This document shows, one piece after another, positions 34,138 through 43,626 of a stretch of DNA of 64,000 nucleotides. Source of the stretch: Alphaproteobacteria bacterium (GTDB taxonomy: Bacteria > Pseudomonadota > Alphaproteobacteria > Rs-D84); assembly GCA_009777955.1 (NCBI GenBank), contig WRKW01000006.1, positions 1 to 64,000 of the forward strand. The letters are read 5' to 3'. The notes under the pieces were generated by a model. The model was given only the letters and a program-made list of their open reading frames with translations, was not told the DNA's origin and did no database searches. Every line of letters begins with the position of its first letter. The stretch's first letter is position 1. The translations under genes and the position numbers were made by a program.

Positions 34138-35460
34138 ATGTTATCCGAACAAACCATCATATCTATTTCCACAAAACGAACCGAACCAAAATGGCTGCTG
34201 GACTGGCGATTGGCGGCATTCGCACAATGGAAAAAAATGAAAGAACCGCACTGGGCGGAAATCGACTATGAAGCCATTGATTATGATTCGCTTAATTATT
34301 ACAAAGAACCCGCACCAATAGATAACACCGACCTGAAATCGGTTTATGAAAAAATGGGTCTTCCAGAGGCGGAACAACGCGCGCTGATGGGGATGGCGAC
34401 GGACATCGTGGTCGATAGCCGCAGCGTGCATACTTCATATACCGCGGAACTTGAACGTCTGGGCATAATATTCATGCCTTTTTCAGAGGCGGTTGAAAAA
34501 CATCCCGATCTGGTGCGAAAATATCTGGGGAAAGTCGTACCGGCGGCTGATAATTTTTTTGCGGCACTGAATGCGGCCGTATTTTCTGATGGAACATTCG
34601 TATATATCCCGCCAGATACCAAATGTCCGATTGACCTGGCCAGCTATTTCCGCATAGAAACCGCAAAAATAGGTCAATTCGAACGAACGCTTATAGTGGC
34701 CGAAGCTGGATCGGAATTATCATATCTGGAAGGGTGCAGCGCCCCCCGTCGCCCGAATCATCAACTGCACAGCGGGGTCGTCGAAGTCATAGTTATGAAA
34801 GGCGCGACTGTCAAATATGCGACCGTGCAGAACTGGTATGCGGGCGACAAGACCGGAACCGGCGGAATTATTAACTTTGTAACAAAGCGTGGACGGGTTG
34901 ATGCAAACGCACAACTATTGTGGACACAGGTGGAAATAGGCAGCGCGATGACCTGGAAATATCCGTCGTCGATACTCGCGGGGAACAAAGCACACAGCGA
35001 TTTTTATTCGCTATCCATTACCCGGGGAATCCAGCAGGCCGATACTGGAACAAGAATGATTCATATCGGAAACGAATCGACATCCAACATAGTTTCATAC
35101 GGGGTCGCATTGGAAAATTCCCGGCAGACCTTTCGTTCACAGGTTATCTTTGCGCCGGGAACCCGCCTGGCTAAGAATGCAACCAAATGCGACAGCAGAA
35201 TAATAGGCTCTGCGGCGATTGCAAATACTTTCCCAACCATAATTCATAATAATGGCGAAAATGACCAATCGCACGAAGCGACTACCGGGGCGGTGCCGGC
35301 GGATGCCCTGCTCTATCTTTCACAGGCCGGAATTCCGACCGATACGGCCACAGCACTTATAATATCCGGGGCAGCCGCGCCCGTAATATCACGCCTGCCC
35401 ATGGAGTTTTTGGTAGAATCAAAACAGCTTATCCAAATGGCTTTGAACAAAAGAGAATAA
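34138..35460 (+). CDS. sufB: Fe-S cluster assembly protein SufB
   Basis: SufB is the scaffold of the SUF iron-sulfur assembly complex with SufC and SufD. The 440-residue protein has the expected FVYIPPDTKCPIDLASYFRIE, SYLEGCSAP, beta-helix repeats and C-terminal SHEATTGAVPADALLYLSQAGI. Its stop lies directly before sufC. It is shorter than the 480-residue E. coli form at the N-terminus, as in many anaerobes. No SufD, SufS or SufU is visible, so this may be a minimal SufBC system. Confidence 0.9.
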   Translation: MLSEQTIISISTKRTEPKWLLDWRLAAFAQWKKMKEPHWAEIDYEAIDYDSLNYYKEPAPIDNTDLKSVYEKMGLPEAEQRALMGMATDIVVDSRSVHTSYTAELERLGIIFMPFSEAVEKHPDLVRKYLGKVVPAADNFFAALNAAVFSDGTFVYIPPDTKCPIDLASYFRIETAKIGQFERTLIVAEAGSELSYLEGCSAPRRPNHQLHSGVVEVIVMKGATVKYATVQNWYAGDKTGTGGIINFVTKRGRVDANAQLLWTQVEIGSAMTWKYPSSILAGNKAHSDFYSLSITRGIQQADTGTRMIHIGNESTSNIVSYGVALENSRQTFRSQVIFAPGTRLAKNATKCDSRIIGSAAIANTFPTIIHNNGENDQSHEATTGAVPADALLYLSQAGIPTDTATALIISGAAAPVISRLPMEFLVESKQLIQMALNKRE

Positions 35461-35461
35461 A

Positions 35462-36130
35462 ATGTTGCTATCGATTAAAAATCTTTCCGTATCACTGGAT
35501 GGCAAAGAGTTGCTGAAAGATATCAATCTTGACATAGCCGCAAATGCACGGCATCTGCTGTACGGACAAAACGGATCCGGCAAGACCAGTCTGGTTCAGA
35601 CCATTGCCGGAAATCCAGATTATAGAACCACCGCCGGCAAGATAATATTTGAAAAGCATAATTTTACGGATATGGCAGCGGACGAGCGTGCAAGAAAAGG
35701 ACTTTTCCTTGGTGCACAACATGTGCCTGAAATTCCTGGTTTATCGGTAACTTCATTTCTGAAACATTCCATGGCGGCACATTACCCAAAATTAACCGCG
35801 GGCGAATTTTTTAAAAAACTGGCAACAGCGCGCGACAGGATTTCTATTCCTGAATCTTGGTTGACCCGCAGCATTAATACAGGTTTTTCAGGCGGGGAAC
35901 GCAAACGCCTTATGTTCATGCACCTTATCCTGGTGCGACCAAAACTTGCAATATTGGACGAACCCGATTCCGGGGTGGATAACGATACCCAAAAGCTATT
36001 CGCGGAAATTATTGCTGAAATGAACCAAAATGGCACAGCTTTTCTTGTAATATCTCACCAAGAAAAATTTACAAAAATCTTCAATCCAACCGCAACTACT
36101 ACTTTATCCGGCGGAAAAATTGTGGTATAA
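35462..36130 (+). CDS. sufC: Fe-S assembly ATPase SufC
   Basis: SufC is the ABC-type ATPase that drives the SufB scaffold. The 222-residue protein has Walker A GQNGSGKT, the family's LGAQHVPEIPGLSVTSFLK, signature FSGGERKR and Walker B LAILDEPDSGVD, followed by switch His in VISHQEK. It starts one base after the sufB stop codon, so the two are certainly one operon. Confidence 0.94.
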   Translation: MLLSIKNLSVSLDGKELLKDINLDIAANARHLLYGQNGSGKTSLVQTIAGNPDYRTTAGKIIFEKHNFTDMAADERARKGLFLGAQHVPEIPGLSVTSFLKHSMAAHYPKLTAGEFFKKLATARDRISIPESWLTRSINTGFSGGERKRLMFMHLILVRPKLAILDEPDSGVDNDTQKLFAEIIAEMNQNGTAFLVISHQEKFTKIFNPTATTTLSGGKIVV

Positions 36131-36155
36131 TGCAATATTATCTAAGGAGAAAAAA

Positions 36156-37166
36156 ATGCCAATTAAAAAAGTAATAAAGAAAAGTTCTATCGCAAAGACC
36201 CCGTCTGGCAAGCCCGCCAAAACAACAACCGGATCGCAGACGGTTGCACGGCCGCAAACATTGTCTGCATGGTTATTTAAATGGCCATTGAAATTTTCTT
36301 TGCTGGTGCTGGTATTCGCTATTATAAGTTCTTTGATAATCGGACTTACGGCGACGTTACAAATAAAGGCGGTTACAACCGCAACCACAGTCATAATGCT
36401 TGCGGCCAGTGCGTATATTTTGTTAAGACAATCAATAAAATACGCCGGATCCGATTTGTTGGATCGCCGTGGGTTTCTGATTATAGACATAGGAATCGCG
36501 CTTGTCGCCCTTTGTTATTACACTTTGTTCTATGTGCTGGGTCTGCTTATCAGCAGCGATACCATAATATTTATTGTGTATACCCTTATGGCAAAGTCAG
36601 CATTGTTGTATTACGCAGCACTGATGCCATTTGCGATTATAGCATTGTATATTATCGGTCTTTCAGTTTTCAATGTTATCGCGATTTACAAATATGCGCG
36701 TAATTTTGGTATTCCGAAACTGCCGCTGTTGCTGTCGGTACCATTTGGTATAAGTTTTCTGGGATACCCGGCATACTTTGTGGATTCTCCGAAAGCCGCC
36801 ACATTACCGGTAAAATCAAAGTGGTTCAACAATCTTATTGACTGGGTCATGCGCGCGCCGCTACACGGGTTGGCCGGATTGTTGTTTACAACCCTTGCTT
36901 TCGTGTTTTTTATGAATATTTCCGTTTCCTTGTTGCTTGCGGCATCCCTGGTGGCGTTCTTTATAATGATGCGGATATACGGCCCAAAAAACCTGGCTTC
37001 CAAAGGAACCAAATACCTGATATTCGGGGCAATCGCGGTCAACGTGCTGTATATATTGATATTGTTGTATTCCGCTATGGGTACCCCGGCGGCCAAACAT
37101 ATTGATATTTCAGACATAGTATCCATAGAACAGTCTGAAAATATCGAAGTAATAGATGTAAGATAA
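36156..37166 (+). CDS. Hypothetical multi-pass membrane protein
   Basis: A 336-residue protein with a basic, disordered N-terminus (MPIKKVIKKSSIAKTPSGK) and about eight hydrophobic helices. No family is recognised; it is not obviously a transporter of a known type. ATG 36156 follows TAAGGAGA, and the track adds 12 residues that overlap sufC. It is 25 nt from sufC and 70 nt before the AI-2E family gene, so it may belong to either transcript. Confidence 0.65.
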   Translation: MPIKKVIKKSSIAKTPSGKPAKTTTGSQTVARPQTLSAWLFKWPLKFSLLVLVFAIISSLIIGLTATLQIKAVTTATTVIMLAASAYILLRQSIKYAGSDLLDRRGFLIIDIGIALVALCYYTLFYVLGLLISSDTIIFIVYTLMAKSALLYYAALMPFAIIALYIIGLSVFNVIAIYKYARNFGIPKLPLLLSVPFGISFLGYPAYFVDSPKAATLPVKSKWFNNLIDWVMRAPLHGLAGLLFTTLAFVFFMNISVSLLLAASLVAFFIMMRIYGPKNLASKGTKYLIFGAIAVNVLYILILLYSAMGTPAAKHIDISDIVSIEQSENIEVIDVR

Positions 37167-37236
37167 TCGTGCCTGTACCCGCAGACGCGCCCATGGTACC
37201 GGGCGTGGGCGCGGGTACGTACACGGATGCGAAAAA

Positions 37237-38343
37237 ATGAATTCAATTATAATATTTATTGGCGCGATTGGCATATTGTATGTTGGTCGTACGATTTTTA
37301 TTCCATTGCTGATCGCGGCATTTCTTTGGTATCTTTTGAATGCAATTGCCGCATACTATCGGAAAGTCCTTCCCGTTTTTAAAACCGAAATATTACCGCC
37401 GCCAATCCAAAAACGCGGGGTTAAGGCAACATTACGTTCAAAACCGATAATCTGTGCATTATGCAAAACCGGAAATTTCGTTTTTGATTTCCTTTCGTTC
37501 CTTTTGTCTATGGCGACGTTCGGCGGATTTGTTTATGCATTTGTAACGCACATACGACCGGCTTTCGCAGGACTTGTCGCACGACTGCCAGAACTGCAAG
37601 AAAGGTTTTTAATGCTGCAAACCTATGTGTCGGAACAATTCGGATTGGATATAGATACTTCTGTAATGCCCGATACCGGTGCCATGATATCATCTTTGGG
37701 GGCAAGCGTGACGCAATTTTCAACGGTATTGGGTCTGGTTCTGGTCTATATACTTTTCATGTATATAGAACAAAGCACTTTTCCAAAAAAGTTTTCGGCT
37801 CTATTTCCGGAAAAAAATCAATTCAGTAAAATGCGGTACATATTAAAGTCCATTGATGACAACATGAAAAAATACATGTTCGTAAAGACCTTTATATCGG
37901 CTTTGACAGCAGTATCGTCATATTTGTTGATGGATTACATGGGTCTGGAATTCGCAGGCGTATGGGCATTTATAATATTTATAATGAACTATATCCCGAC
38001 ATTTGGAACAATCATAGCGGTGACTTTGCCGATACTGTATTCTCTTATCACGGGAACGGATACGAACCAGACCATCATGATAGCATCGGGTCTTATCGGC
38101 GTTCAGATACTGTTCAGCAATATAATAGAACCAAAAATGACGGGCAAGACACTGAATCTTTCGACACTGGCAATACTTATAAACCTTGTATTCTGGGGAA
38201 TGCTGTGGGGACCGGTCGGAATGTTTTTCAGCGTACCCCTTTTGGTCGCGACATTCATAATCGCATCGCAATTCGATTCTACGCGCTGGGTTGCGATACT
38301 TCTTTCCGCAAATGGGGAAATTCCAGAAAAAAAGGGAGAATAG
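37237..38343 (+). CDS. AI-2E/PerM-family permease
   Basis: A 368-residue membrane protein of the AI-2E transporter superfamily, whose members export signals, Na+/H+ or other solutes. The substrate cannot be predicted. Seven to eight helices are visible, with the conserved C-terminal pattern WAFIIFIMNYIPTFGTIIAVTLP, GVQILFSNIIEPKMTGKTLNLSTLAILINLVFWGMLWGPVGMFFSVPL. The gene ends in a strong bidirectional terminator. Confidence 0.88.
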   Translation: MNSIIIFIGAIGILYVGRTIFIPLLIAAFLWYLLNAIAAYYRKVLPVFKTEILPPPIQKRGVKATLRSKPIICALCKTGNFVFDFLSFLLSMATFGGFVYAFVTHIRPAFAGLVARLPELQERFLMLQTYVSEQFGLDIDTSVMPDTGAMISSLGASVTQFSTVLGLVLVYILFMYIEQSTFPKKFSALFPEKNQFSKMRYILKSIDDNMKKYMFVKTFISALTAVSSYLLMDYMGLEFAGVWAFIIFIMNYIPTFGTIIAVTLPILYSLITGTDTNQTIMIASGLIGVQILFSNIIEPKMTGKTLNLSTLAILINLVFWGMLWGPVGMFFSVPLLVATFIIASQFDSTRWVAILLSANGEIPEKKGE

Positions 38344-38350
38344 GTAATTA

Positions 38351-38396
38351 ATTTATGATTTAGGGGTCGGATATTTCCGACCCCTAAATCATAAAT
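38351..38396. terminator. Perfect 21-bp stem terminator between convergent genes
   Basis: Each arm is 21 nt with loop TATT and includes TTAGGGGTCGG and its complement. It lies between the AI-2E family gene and dnaJ, and its right arm ends at the last base of the dnaJ stop codon. Confidence 0.8.
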
Positions 38397-39538
38397 CAAA
38401 ACAGTCCGCGCTTTTTTTTCTGCGCAATTTCCGCAAATTCTTCCAGTGCTTTCTTTTGCTTGTCAGAAAGCTTTTTTGGAACTTCTGTTTCAATATCCAG
38501 ATACAAATCGCCACGGTCGGCGGTACCATTTCGGCTTTGGCTTATAATCGGCATGCCCTGGCCGCGCATACGCATGCGTTCGCCTATTTGCGTTCCCGCG
38601 GGAATTTTTACAGCCACTGTCTTTTCTTCTATTGTCTGAACGTCAATTTCCCCACCCAAAGCAAGCGTAGTAAACGGAATATTCGCGCGCATATACAGAT
38701 CATCACCGTCACGTTCAAAAACTTTGTCCGGACGAATCCGCACATCAATATAAAAATCGCCGGGTTTGCCGCCAAGCGGGCTTGCCTCTCCCTGACCTGT
38801 CAAACGCAGTCGCGCACCGTCACTACACCCGGCTGGAATTTTGACTTCTAACTCTCGCTGTTTATGCGTAACACCAGCATCACAATGGCTACACCGGTTT
38901 TTTATTCTGCGGCCAGAGCCATGACATTCATGACAGGGCGATTCCATAGCAAAAATACCATTGCGCGTACGCACAAACCCGCTGCCACCGCAAACTTCAC
39001 AAGCCGGGGCCGACTTTCCATCCGCAGTTCCAAATCCGCCGCATTTTTCACATTTTACGTTGGTAGAAAATTTTACGGTTTCGGTTTTTCCTGTAAACGC
39101 TTCGCGCAGGGAAATAACAACCTGATGAAGCAGGTCACGTCCGCGCATCTCGGGCGCGGCACGCTTGCGCCCCGCCCCTGTCCGACCGGAACCACCGAAC
39201 GCGTTGCGCAACATTTCATCCATCATTTCAGACATATCCACATTGCCGAAACCAAAATTAAAGTTTCCACCCCCGAATGGATTTCCATTAAATCCGCCGC
39301 CGGATCCATTTCCGCCCGCAAACGCCGCATCGCCAAACCGGTCGTACGCGGCTTTCTTTTGGGGATCTTTCAGAATATCAAAAGCATTATTTACTTCTTT
39401 AAATTTTTCTTCGGCCGCCTTGTCCCCGGCGTTTTTATCGGGGTGACACTTTAACACCAGCCTGTGATAGGCTTTTTTAATCTCGGCATCTGACGCATTT
39501 CGCGCCACGCCCAAAACTTCATACGGATTTTTATTCAT
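38396..39538 (-). CDS. dnaJ: Chaperone DnaJ
   Basis: DnaJ delivers unfolded proteins to DnaK and stimulates its ATPase. The 380-residue type I protein has the J-domain (HPD in LKCHPDKNAG), a Gly/Phe-rich linker, four zinc-binding Cys repeats (CEKCGGFG, CEVCGGSG, CHECHGSG, CSHCDAG) and the C-terminal substrate domains. dnaK and grpE are not adjacent. The last repeat has Asp where Gly is usual but retains the cysteines. Confidence 0.96.
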   Translation of the reverse strand: MNKNPYEVLGVARNASDAEIKKAYHRLVLKCHPDKNAGDKAAEEKFKEVNNAFDILKDPQKKAAYDRFGDAAFAGGNGSGGGFNGNPFGGGNFNFGFGNVDMSEMMDEMLRNAFGGSGRTGAGRKRAAPEMRGRDLLHQVVISLREAFTGKTETVKFSTNVKCEKCGGFGTADGKSAPACEVCGGSGFVRTRNGIFAMESPCHECHGSGRRIKNRCSHCDAGVTHKQRELEVKIPAGCSDGARLRLTGQGEASPLGGKPGDFYIDVRIRPDKVFERDGDDLYMRANIPFTTLALGGEIDVQTIEEKTVAVKIPAGTQIGERMRMRGQGMPIISQSRNGTADRGDLYLDIETEVPKKLSDKQKKALEEFAEIAQKKKRGLF

Positions 39539-39637
39539 TGACAGTCACTGGGGTTTATTGCCAGATATATAATAAATCTGGCGCGAAAATCAAGCCACTT
39601 GCAATTTTTTTTATATTCCGTTATATTGTCCCCCGTC

Positions 39638-41614
39638 ATGACAACCCAACCCAAATCTTATTCGGCAAGCGATATCCAGGTTCTGGAAGGGCTGGAGCCT
39701 GTACGTCTGCGTCCCGGAATGTATATCGGCGGTACGGATGAAAAGGCCTGGCACCATCTGCCCATCGAAATATTGGACAATGCTGTCGACGAAGCTGTCG
39801 CCGGATTTGCAAAAAAAATAACCGTATCGCTGATTGATGCCAAAACCATTGAAATATCCGATGACGGTCGCGGAATACCCGTTGACGCACATCCAAAATT
39901 TCCAGATAAATCCGCACTTGAAATCATATTCTCGTCGCTTCACTCCGGCGGAAAATTCGACAACAGTGTTTATAAAACAAGCGGCGGATTGCATGGTGTC
40001 GGATCGGCGGTCGTAAACGCTTTGTCGGCCAGCACGACCGTTACTGTCGCACGCGACGGATATGTGTGGACTATCAATTTTTCACGCGGAAAAACATTGG
40101 GGGCAATTCAGCGGGGCGAAGCCACAAAAAATCGCGGAACCACAGTGCGGTTTACTTTGGACGATCAGATTTTCGGTTCAAACGCGTCTTTCAAACCCGT
40201 AAAAATATATCGTATGGCGCGTGCAAAGGCATTCCTTACCAAAGGTGTCAAGATTGAATGGAAATGCAACCCGGAACTGATTACCGAAGATATGATTCTG
40301 CCCGCAACTGCAACATTCCATTATCCCAACGGCGTTGCTGACTTTCTGGAACAAAAGACCACCAGTAAACCGCGCCTGTTACCAAGGATATTCAGTGGAT
40401 CAGTGGATTTTCCGGATGATTCGGGACACGTTGAATGGGCACTGACCGTATTGACCGATGAAAATGGGGCGGCATCCGACGACGGATTTTTTACAAGTTA
40501 CTGTAACACTATCGCCACAATCGACGGCGGAACGCACGAATCGGGATTTCGTACCGCTATTACCCGCGGATTAAAAAACTATGGCGACAAAATAAACAAC
40601 AAGGCCGCCGCGCAAATTACCGGTGATGATGTATTCGACAGCGCATGCGCAATTGTAAGCGTATTCTATAAATCCCCGCAATTTCTTGGCCAGACAAAGG
40701 AAAAACTTTCCAATCCAGAAGTCGCGCGGTATGTTGAAAAAGCTCTTTCCGACCCATGGGAATTATTTTTGGCATCAGATCCAAAAACAGCAACGGCACT
40801 TTTGGAATTTGTAAATAACCTTGCCGCGGCGCGGATAAAAACAAAACAAGTAAAAGACATCGCGCGGAAAACACCTACAAAACGCGCACGTATGCCGGCA
40901 AAGCTGGCCGATTGCAGCAAGCATGGCATATCAGGAACCGAATTATTCATAGTAGAGGGCGAATCGGCGGGCGGTACTGCCAAACAGGCACGCGACCGCG
41001 CGACCCAGGCTATTATGCCCCTGCGCGGAAAAGTTTTGAATGTCATGTCGAACAGTGATGAAAAATTCGGCGCGAACAAAGAACTGGGCGAACTGATAGA
41101 CATTATCGGCGCAGGAACGGCAAAAGACTGGGACGAATCAAAGTTACGCTATGAAAAAATAATCATCATGACCGATGCGGATGTCGACGGTTCGCACATT
41201 GCATCGTTGCTTATGACCTTTTTTTACCAAGTCATGCCCGGACTTATCCATAATGGACATCTGTACCTTTCCTGTCCGCCGCTTTATAAATTGACCGTCG
41301 GAACCGAATCGGTATATGTTGCCAGCGATGAAGAACTGGAAGAATTGAAAAACGGAAAATACAAAGGCAAAAAACAGGATATCAGCCGTTTCAAAGGTTT
41401 GGGTGAAATGATGCCAAACCAACTGAAAGAAACCACCATGGATCCGAAAACCCGCCGGCTTATCCGTGTAGAGCTTCCACCGCGGACAGAAGATGGTGCG
41501 GAAGACGCGGAAAAAACCCGGGTATTGATAAGCGAGCTGATGGGTAAAAAACCCGAATTTCGATTCCGATTTATTACAGAGCATGCAAAATTTGTAAAAG
41601 ATTTATTTGTATAA
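39638..41614 (+). CDS. parE: DNA topoisomerase IV subunit B
   Basis: ParE is the ATPase subunit of topoisomerase IV, which decatenates daughter chromosomes with ParC. The 658-residue protein has the GHKL ATPase motifs (EILDNAVDEA, DDGRGIPVD, SGGLHGVGSAVVNALS) and the TOPRIM domain (LFIVEGESAGG, MTDADVDGSHIA), then QDISRFKGLGEMMPNQLKETTMDP. The LADCSKHG and KFGANKELGELI segments favour ParE over GyrB. The shorter length than a typical 800-residue GyrB agrees. I start at ATG 39638; the track adds 13 residues. Confidence 0.88.
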   Translation: MTTQPKSYSASDIQVLEGLEPVRLRPGMYIGGTDEKAWHHLPIEILDNAVDEAVAGFAKKITVSLIDAKTIEISDDGRGIPVDAHPKFPDKSALEIIFSSLHSGGKFDNSVYKTSGGLHGVGSAVVNALSASTTVTVARDGYVWTINFSRGKTLGAIQRGEATKNRGTTVRFTLDDQIFGSNASFKPVKIYRMARAKAFLTKGVKIEWKCNPELITEDMILPATATFHYPNGVADFLEQKTTSKPRLLPRIFSGSVDFPDDSGHVEWALTVLTDENGAASDDGFFTSYCNTIATIDGGTHESGFRTAITRGLKNYGDKINNKAAAQITGDDVFDSACAIVSVFYKSPQFLGQTKEKLSNPEVARYVEKALSDPWELFLASDPKTATALLEFVNNLAAARIKTKQVKDIARKTPTKRARMPAKLADCSKHGISGTELFIVEGESAGGTAKQARDRATQAIMPLRGKVLNVMSNSDEKFGANKELGELIDIIGAGTAKDWDESKLRYEKIIIMTDADVDGSHIASLLMTFFYQVMPGLIHNGHLYLSCPPLYKLTVGTESVYVASDEELEELKNGKYKGKKQDISRFKGLGEMMPNQLKETTMDPKTRRLIRVELPPRTEDGAEDAEKTRVLISELMGKKPEFRFRFITEHAKFVKDLFV

Positions 41615-41848
41615 ACTTTTACCGGGTCGGGTTCAATTGAACCCGAAGTGTTCATGCTCGGATATACAACATAATTTCCGCATATCAAATCTCTTTCAGA
41701 ATAATTACATTATACCAAAAAACCAACATTAAAAAGTGAGATAATATGCGAATCTATTTTGAATTTGCGACGGATTATATTGCAAGTTCTTTATTGTCAA
41801 TTTTTCTGATATAATATCCACAATAATAATATAAATGGAAGCTATAAC
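41615..41848. other. Gap with palindrome CGGGTTCAATTGAACCCG and fba promoter
   Basis: The palindrome at 41628-41645 is a perfect 18-mer without a T-run; it may act as the parE terminator. A TATAAT box at 41810-41815 with a poor -35 probably starts fba, whose ATG is preceded by TGGAAG. Confidence 0.5.
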
Positions 41849-42808
41849 ATGCACTATAAAGACATTGGACTTTCGAACACCAAAATAATGCTTTTGGATG
41901 CGTTACGCGGCGGATATGCCGTACCGGCATATAATTTCAGTAATCTGGAACAATTACAGGCAATAATATCCGCCTGTGCGGAAACACAATCGCCAGTTAT
42001 ACTGCAAGTATCATCCAGCGCGCGAAAATATATCGGGGGGGCGATGCTGACCGCATTGGCACGCGGGGCGACCGAATATGCAAAAGAGCTTGGTATGACG
42101 GCACCTATGGCATTGCACCTTGACCACGGTGCAAATTTTCAAATATGCAAGGATGTAATAGATATGGGATTTTCCAGCGTAATGATCGACGGATCCGCCC
42201 TGCCCTTTGAAAAAAATGTCCAACTTTCCGCACAAGTTGTAGAATACGCGCACAAATTCGATGTATCAGTCGAAGCAGAGCTTGGTTCTATTTCAGGAAT
42301 AGAAGATGAAAAAATCGGTACCAAGTCCCATTATACAAATCCCGATGAAGTTGTCCGATTCGTAAATGCAACCGGAATCGACAGCCTTGCCGTATCCATA
42401 GGTACAAGCCATGGGGCTTATAAGATGAAATCACCCACTGATACATTGCGGTTTGATATATTGGAAAATATTGCCCAGCTATTGCCTGATTTACCATTGG
42501 TTCTGCATGGTGCATCAAGCGTACCCCAAGACATTATCGCAGATATAAACAAATATGGCGGAAATATCCCAGATGCGCGGGGAATCCCGGAAAATCAACT
42601 GATTCGCGCGCGCAAAATAAATATTTGCAAAATAAATGTGGATTCCGATACCCGTTTGGCATTTACCGCCGGGTTGCGGAAAATGCTTTCTGAACAACCA
42701 TCGGTATTCGACCCGCGCAATTACCTTTCAGTTTCTCGGGATATGATGAAAACGCTTTTTAAAGATAAAAATTTGAACGTGATGGGATCTGGCAAACTGC
42801 AGAAATAA
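41849..42808 (+). CDS. fba: Class II fructose-bisphosphate aldolase
   Basis: It cleaves fructose 1,6-bisphosphate to the two triose phosphates (glycolysis) with a zinc ion. The 319-residue TIM barrel has AYNFSNLEQLQAI, the zinc-site HLDHG, SVMIDGSALPFEKN, VSVEAELGSISGIED and later VLHGASSVP with a third zinc His. The KINVDSDTRLAFTAGLR segment close to the end is typical. With eno, and nifJ downstream of pyruvate, it indicates a glycolytic, fermentative metabolism. Confidence 0.93.
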   Translation: MHYKDIGLSNTKIMLLDALRGGYAVPAYNFSNLEQLQAIISACAETQSPVILQVSSSARKYIGGAMLTALARGATEYAKELGMTAPMALHLDHGANFQICKDVIDMGFSSVMIDGSALPFEKNVQLSAQVVEYAHKFDVSVEAELGSISGIEDEKIGTKSHYTNPDEVVRFVNATGIDSLAVSIGTSHGAYKMKSPTDTLRFDILENIAQLLPDLPLVLHGASSVPQDIIADINKYGGNIPDARGIPENQLIRARKINICKINVDSDTRLAFTAGLRKMLSEQPSVFDPRNYLSVSRDMMKTLFKDKNLNVMGSGKLQK

Positions 42809-42809
42809 T

Positions 42810-42882
42810 GGGTCATGCCTAGATTAGATAGATAAATTTGCCCATAAGGGTATGATTTATCTATCTAATCTAGGCATGACCC
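42810..42882. repeat. 28-bp perfect inverted repeat
   Basis: Two 28-nt arms (beginning GGGTCATGCCTAGATTAGAT) flank a 17-nt loop that itself contains CCCATAAGGG. It lies 2 nt after fba. It could be a long terminator or the relic of a small mobile unit. No T-run follows. Confidence 0.75.
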
Positions 42883-42892
42883 GAAATAATGC

Positions 42893-42922
42893 TTGCGCAA
42901 TAATTTTTTCATGTGCTAGAAT
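42893..42922 (+). promoter_or_regulatory. Promoter of the LysM gene
   Basis: TTGCGC (42893-42898), 18-nt spacer, TAGAAT (42917-42922), followed by AAAGGAGT before ATG 42946. Confidence 0.45.
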
Positions 42923-42945
42923 CTTTTTGACAAAAGGAGTCTACC

Positions 42946-43548
42946 ATGGAATTCGGACATGTTAAACGCTCTACTGAAGAATTGATAAACGCATCTGTGG
43001 CACGCCAGAAACTTTGGATGTCCCGCATGCGCGAACGCGGCAAGGCATTGCTTAAATACTTAGCAAAGCATTCTGTCAAAACCATGCAAACCATTGTTGC
43101 CGTGACCCCATTGGTAAATAAATTACAAGACAACGATGTATCACGCCAAAGTTATTGGAACAAGCTGGTATATTTGCTGTCGGTGTTTTCTGTGCTTGCT
43201 GTGATTGCATTGGCTGGCTGGCTGTTGTTTGGTCAAAGTTACGTCCAAACAACCAATCATATAGTGGAAACTGAAATGATATCCGAAGAACAGCCACTGG
43301 AAGCAGAACCAATCGTGCAACCGGTTGAAGAAATAGAACATGTTTCACAACCAGAACCAAAACCGACGGTCAAAACCGTGGCTTTGATTGACGATACAGA
43401 CTATACAGTGCAAAAAGGCGATTGCCTTTGGGATATAGCAGTAATCAAATTCGGTGATGGGTTTAAATACAAAGTTCTGGCGGAATATAACGATATAACC
43501 GATCCAGATCGCATATATCCAGGGCAAGTTTTGAAAATGCCCCGATAA
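42946..43548 (+). CDS. Membrane-anchored LysM-domain protein
   Basis: A 200-residue protein with a basic N-terminal cytosolic part, one membrane helix (about residues 73-92), a Glu/Pro-rich linker (EEQPLEAEPIVQPVEE) and a C-terminal LysM domain (DYTVQKGDCLWDIAVIKFGDGFKYKVLAEYN then DRIYPGQVLKMP). LysM binds N-acetylglucosamine in peptidoglycan. There is no catalytic domain, so it is likely a tether or regulator of the cell wall. A clear terminator follows. Confidence 0.85.
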   Translation: MEFGHVKRSTEELINASVARQKLWMSRMRERGKALLKYLAKHSVKTMQTIVAVTPLVNKLQDNDVSRQSYWNKLVYLLSVFSVLAVIALAGWLLFGQSYVQTTNHIVETEMISEEQPLEAEPIVQPVEEIEHVSQPEPKPTVKTVALIDDTDYTVQKGDCLWDIAVIKFGDGFKYKVLAEYNDITDPDRIYPGQVLKMPR

Positions 43549-43556
43549 CTACATTA

Positions 43557-43584
43557 AGCCCCCGATTATCGGGGGCTATTTTTC
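43557..43584 (+). terminator. Rho-independent terminator of the LysM gene
   Basis: AGCCCCCGAT/ATCGGGGGCT stem with a short loop and ATTTTTCT after it. Confidence 0.85.
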
Positions 43585-43626
43585 TAATCGGGTCTGTCGT
43601 TTTAATTTACGTCACCCATGTGCAGG

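Noticed and set aside
39638-41614. GyrB instead of ParE
   Set aside because: The size of 658 residues and the ParE-like segments around LADCSKHG and KFGANKELGELI favour topoisomerase IV; phylogeny would settle it.
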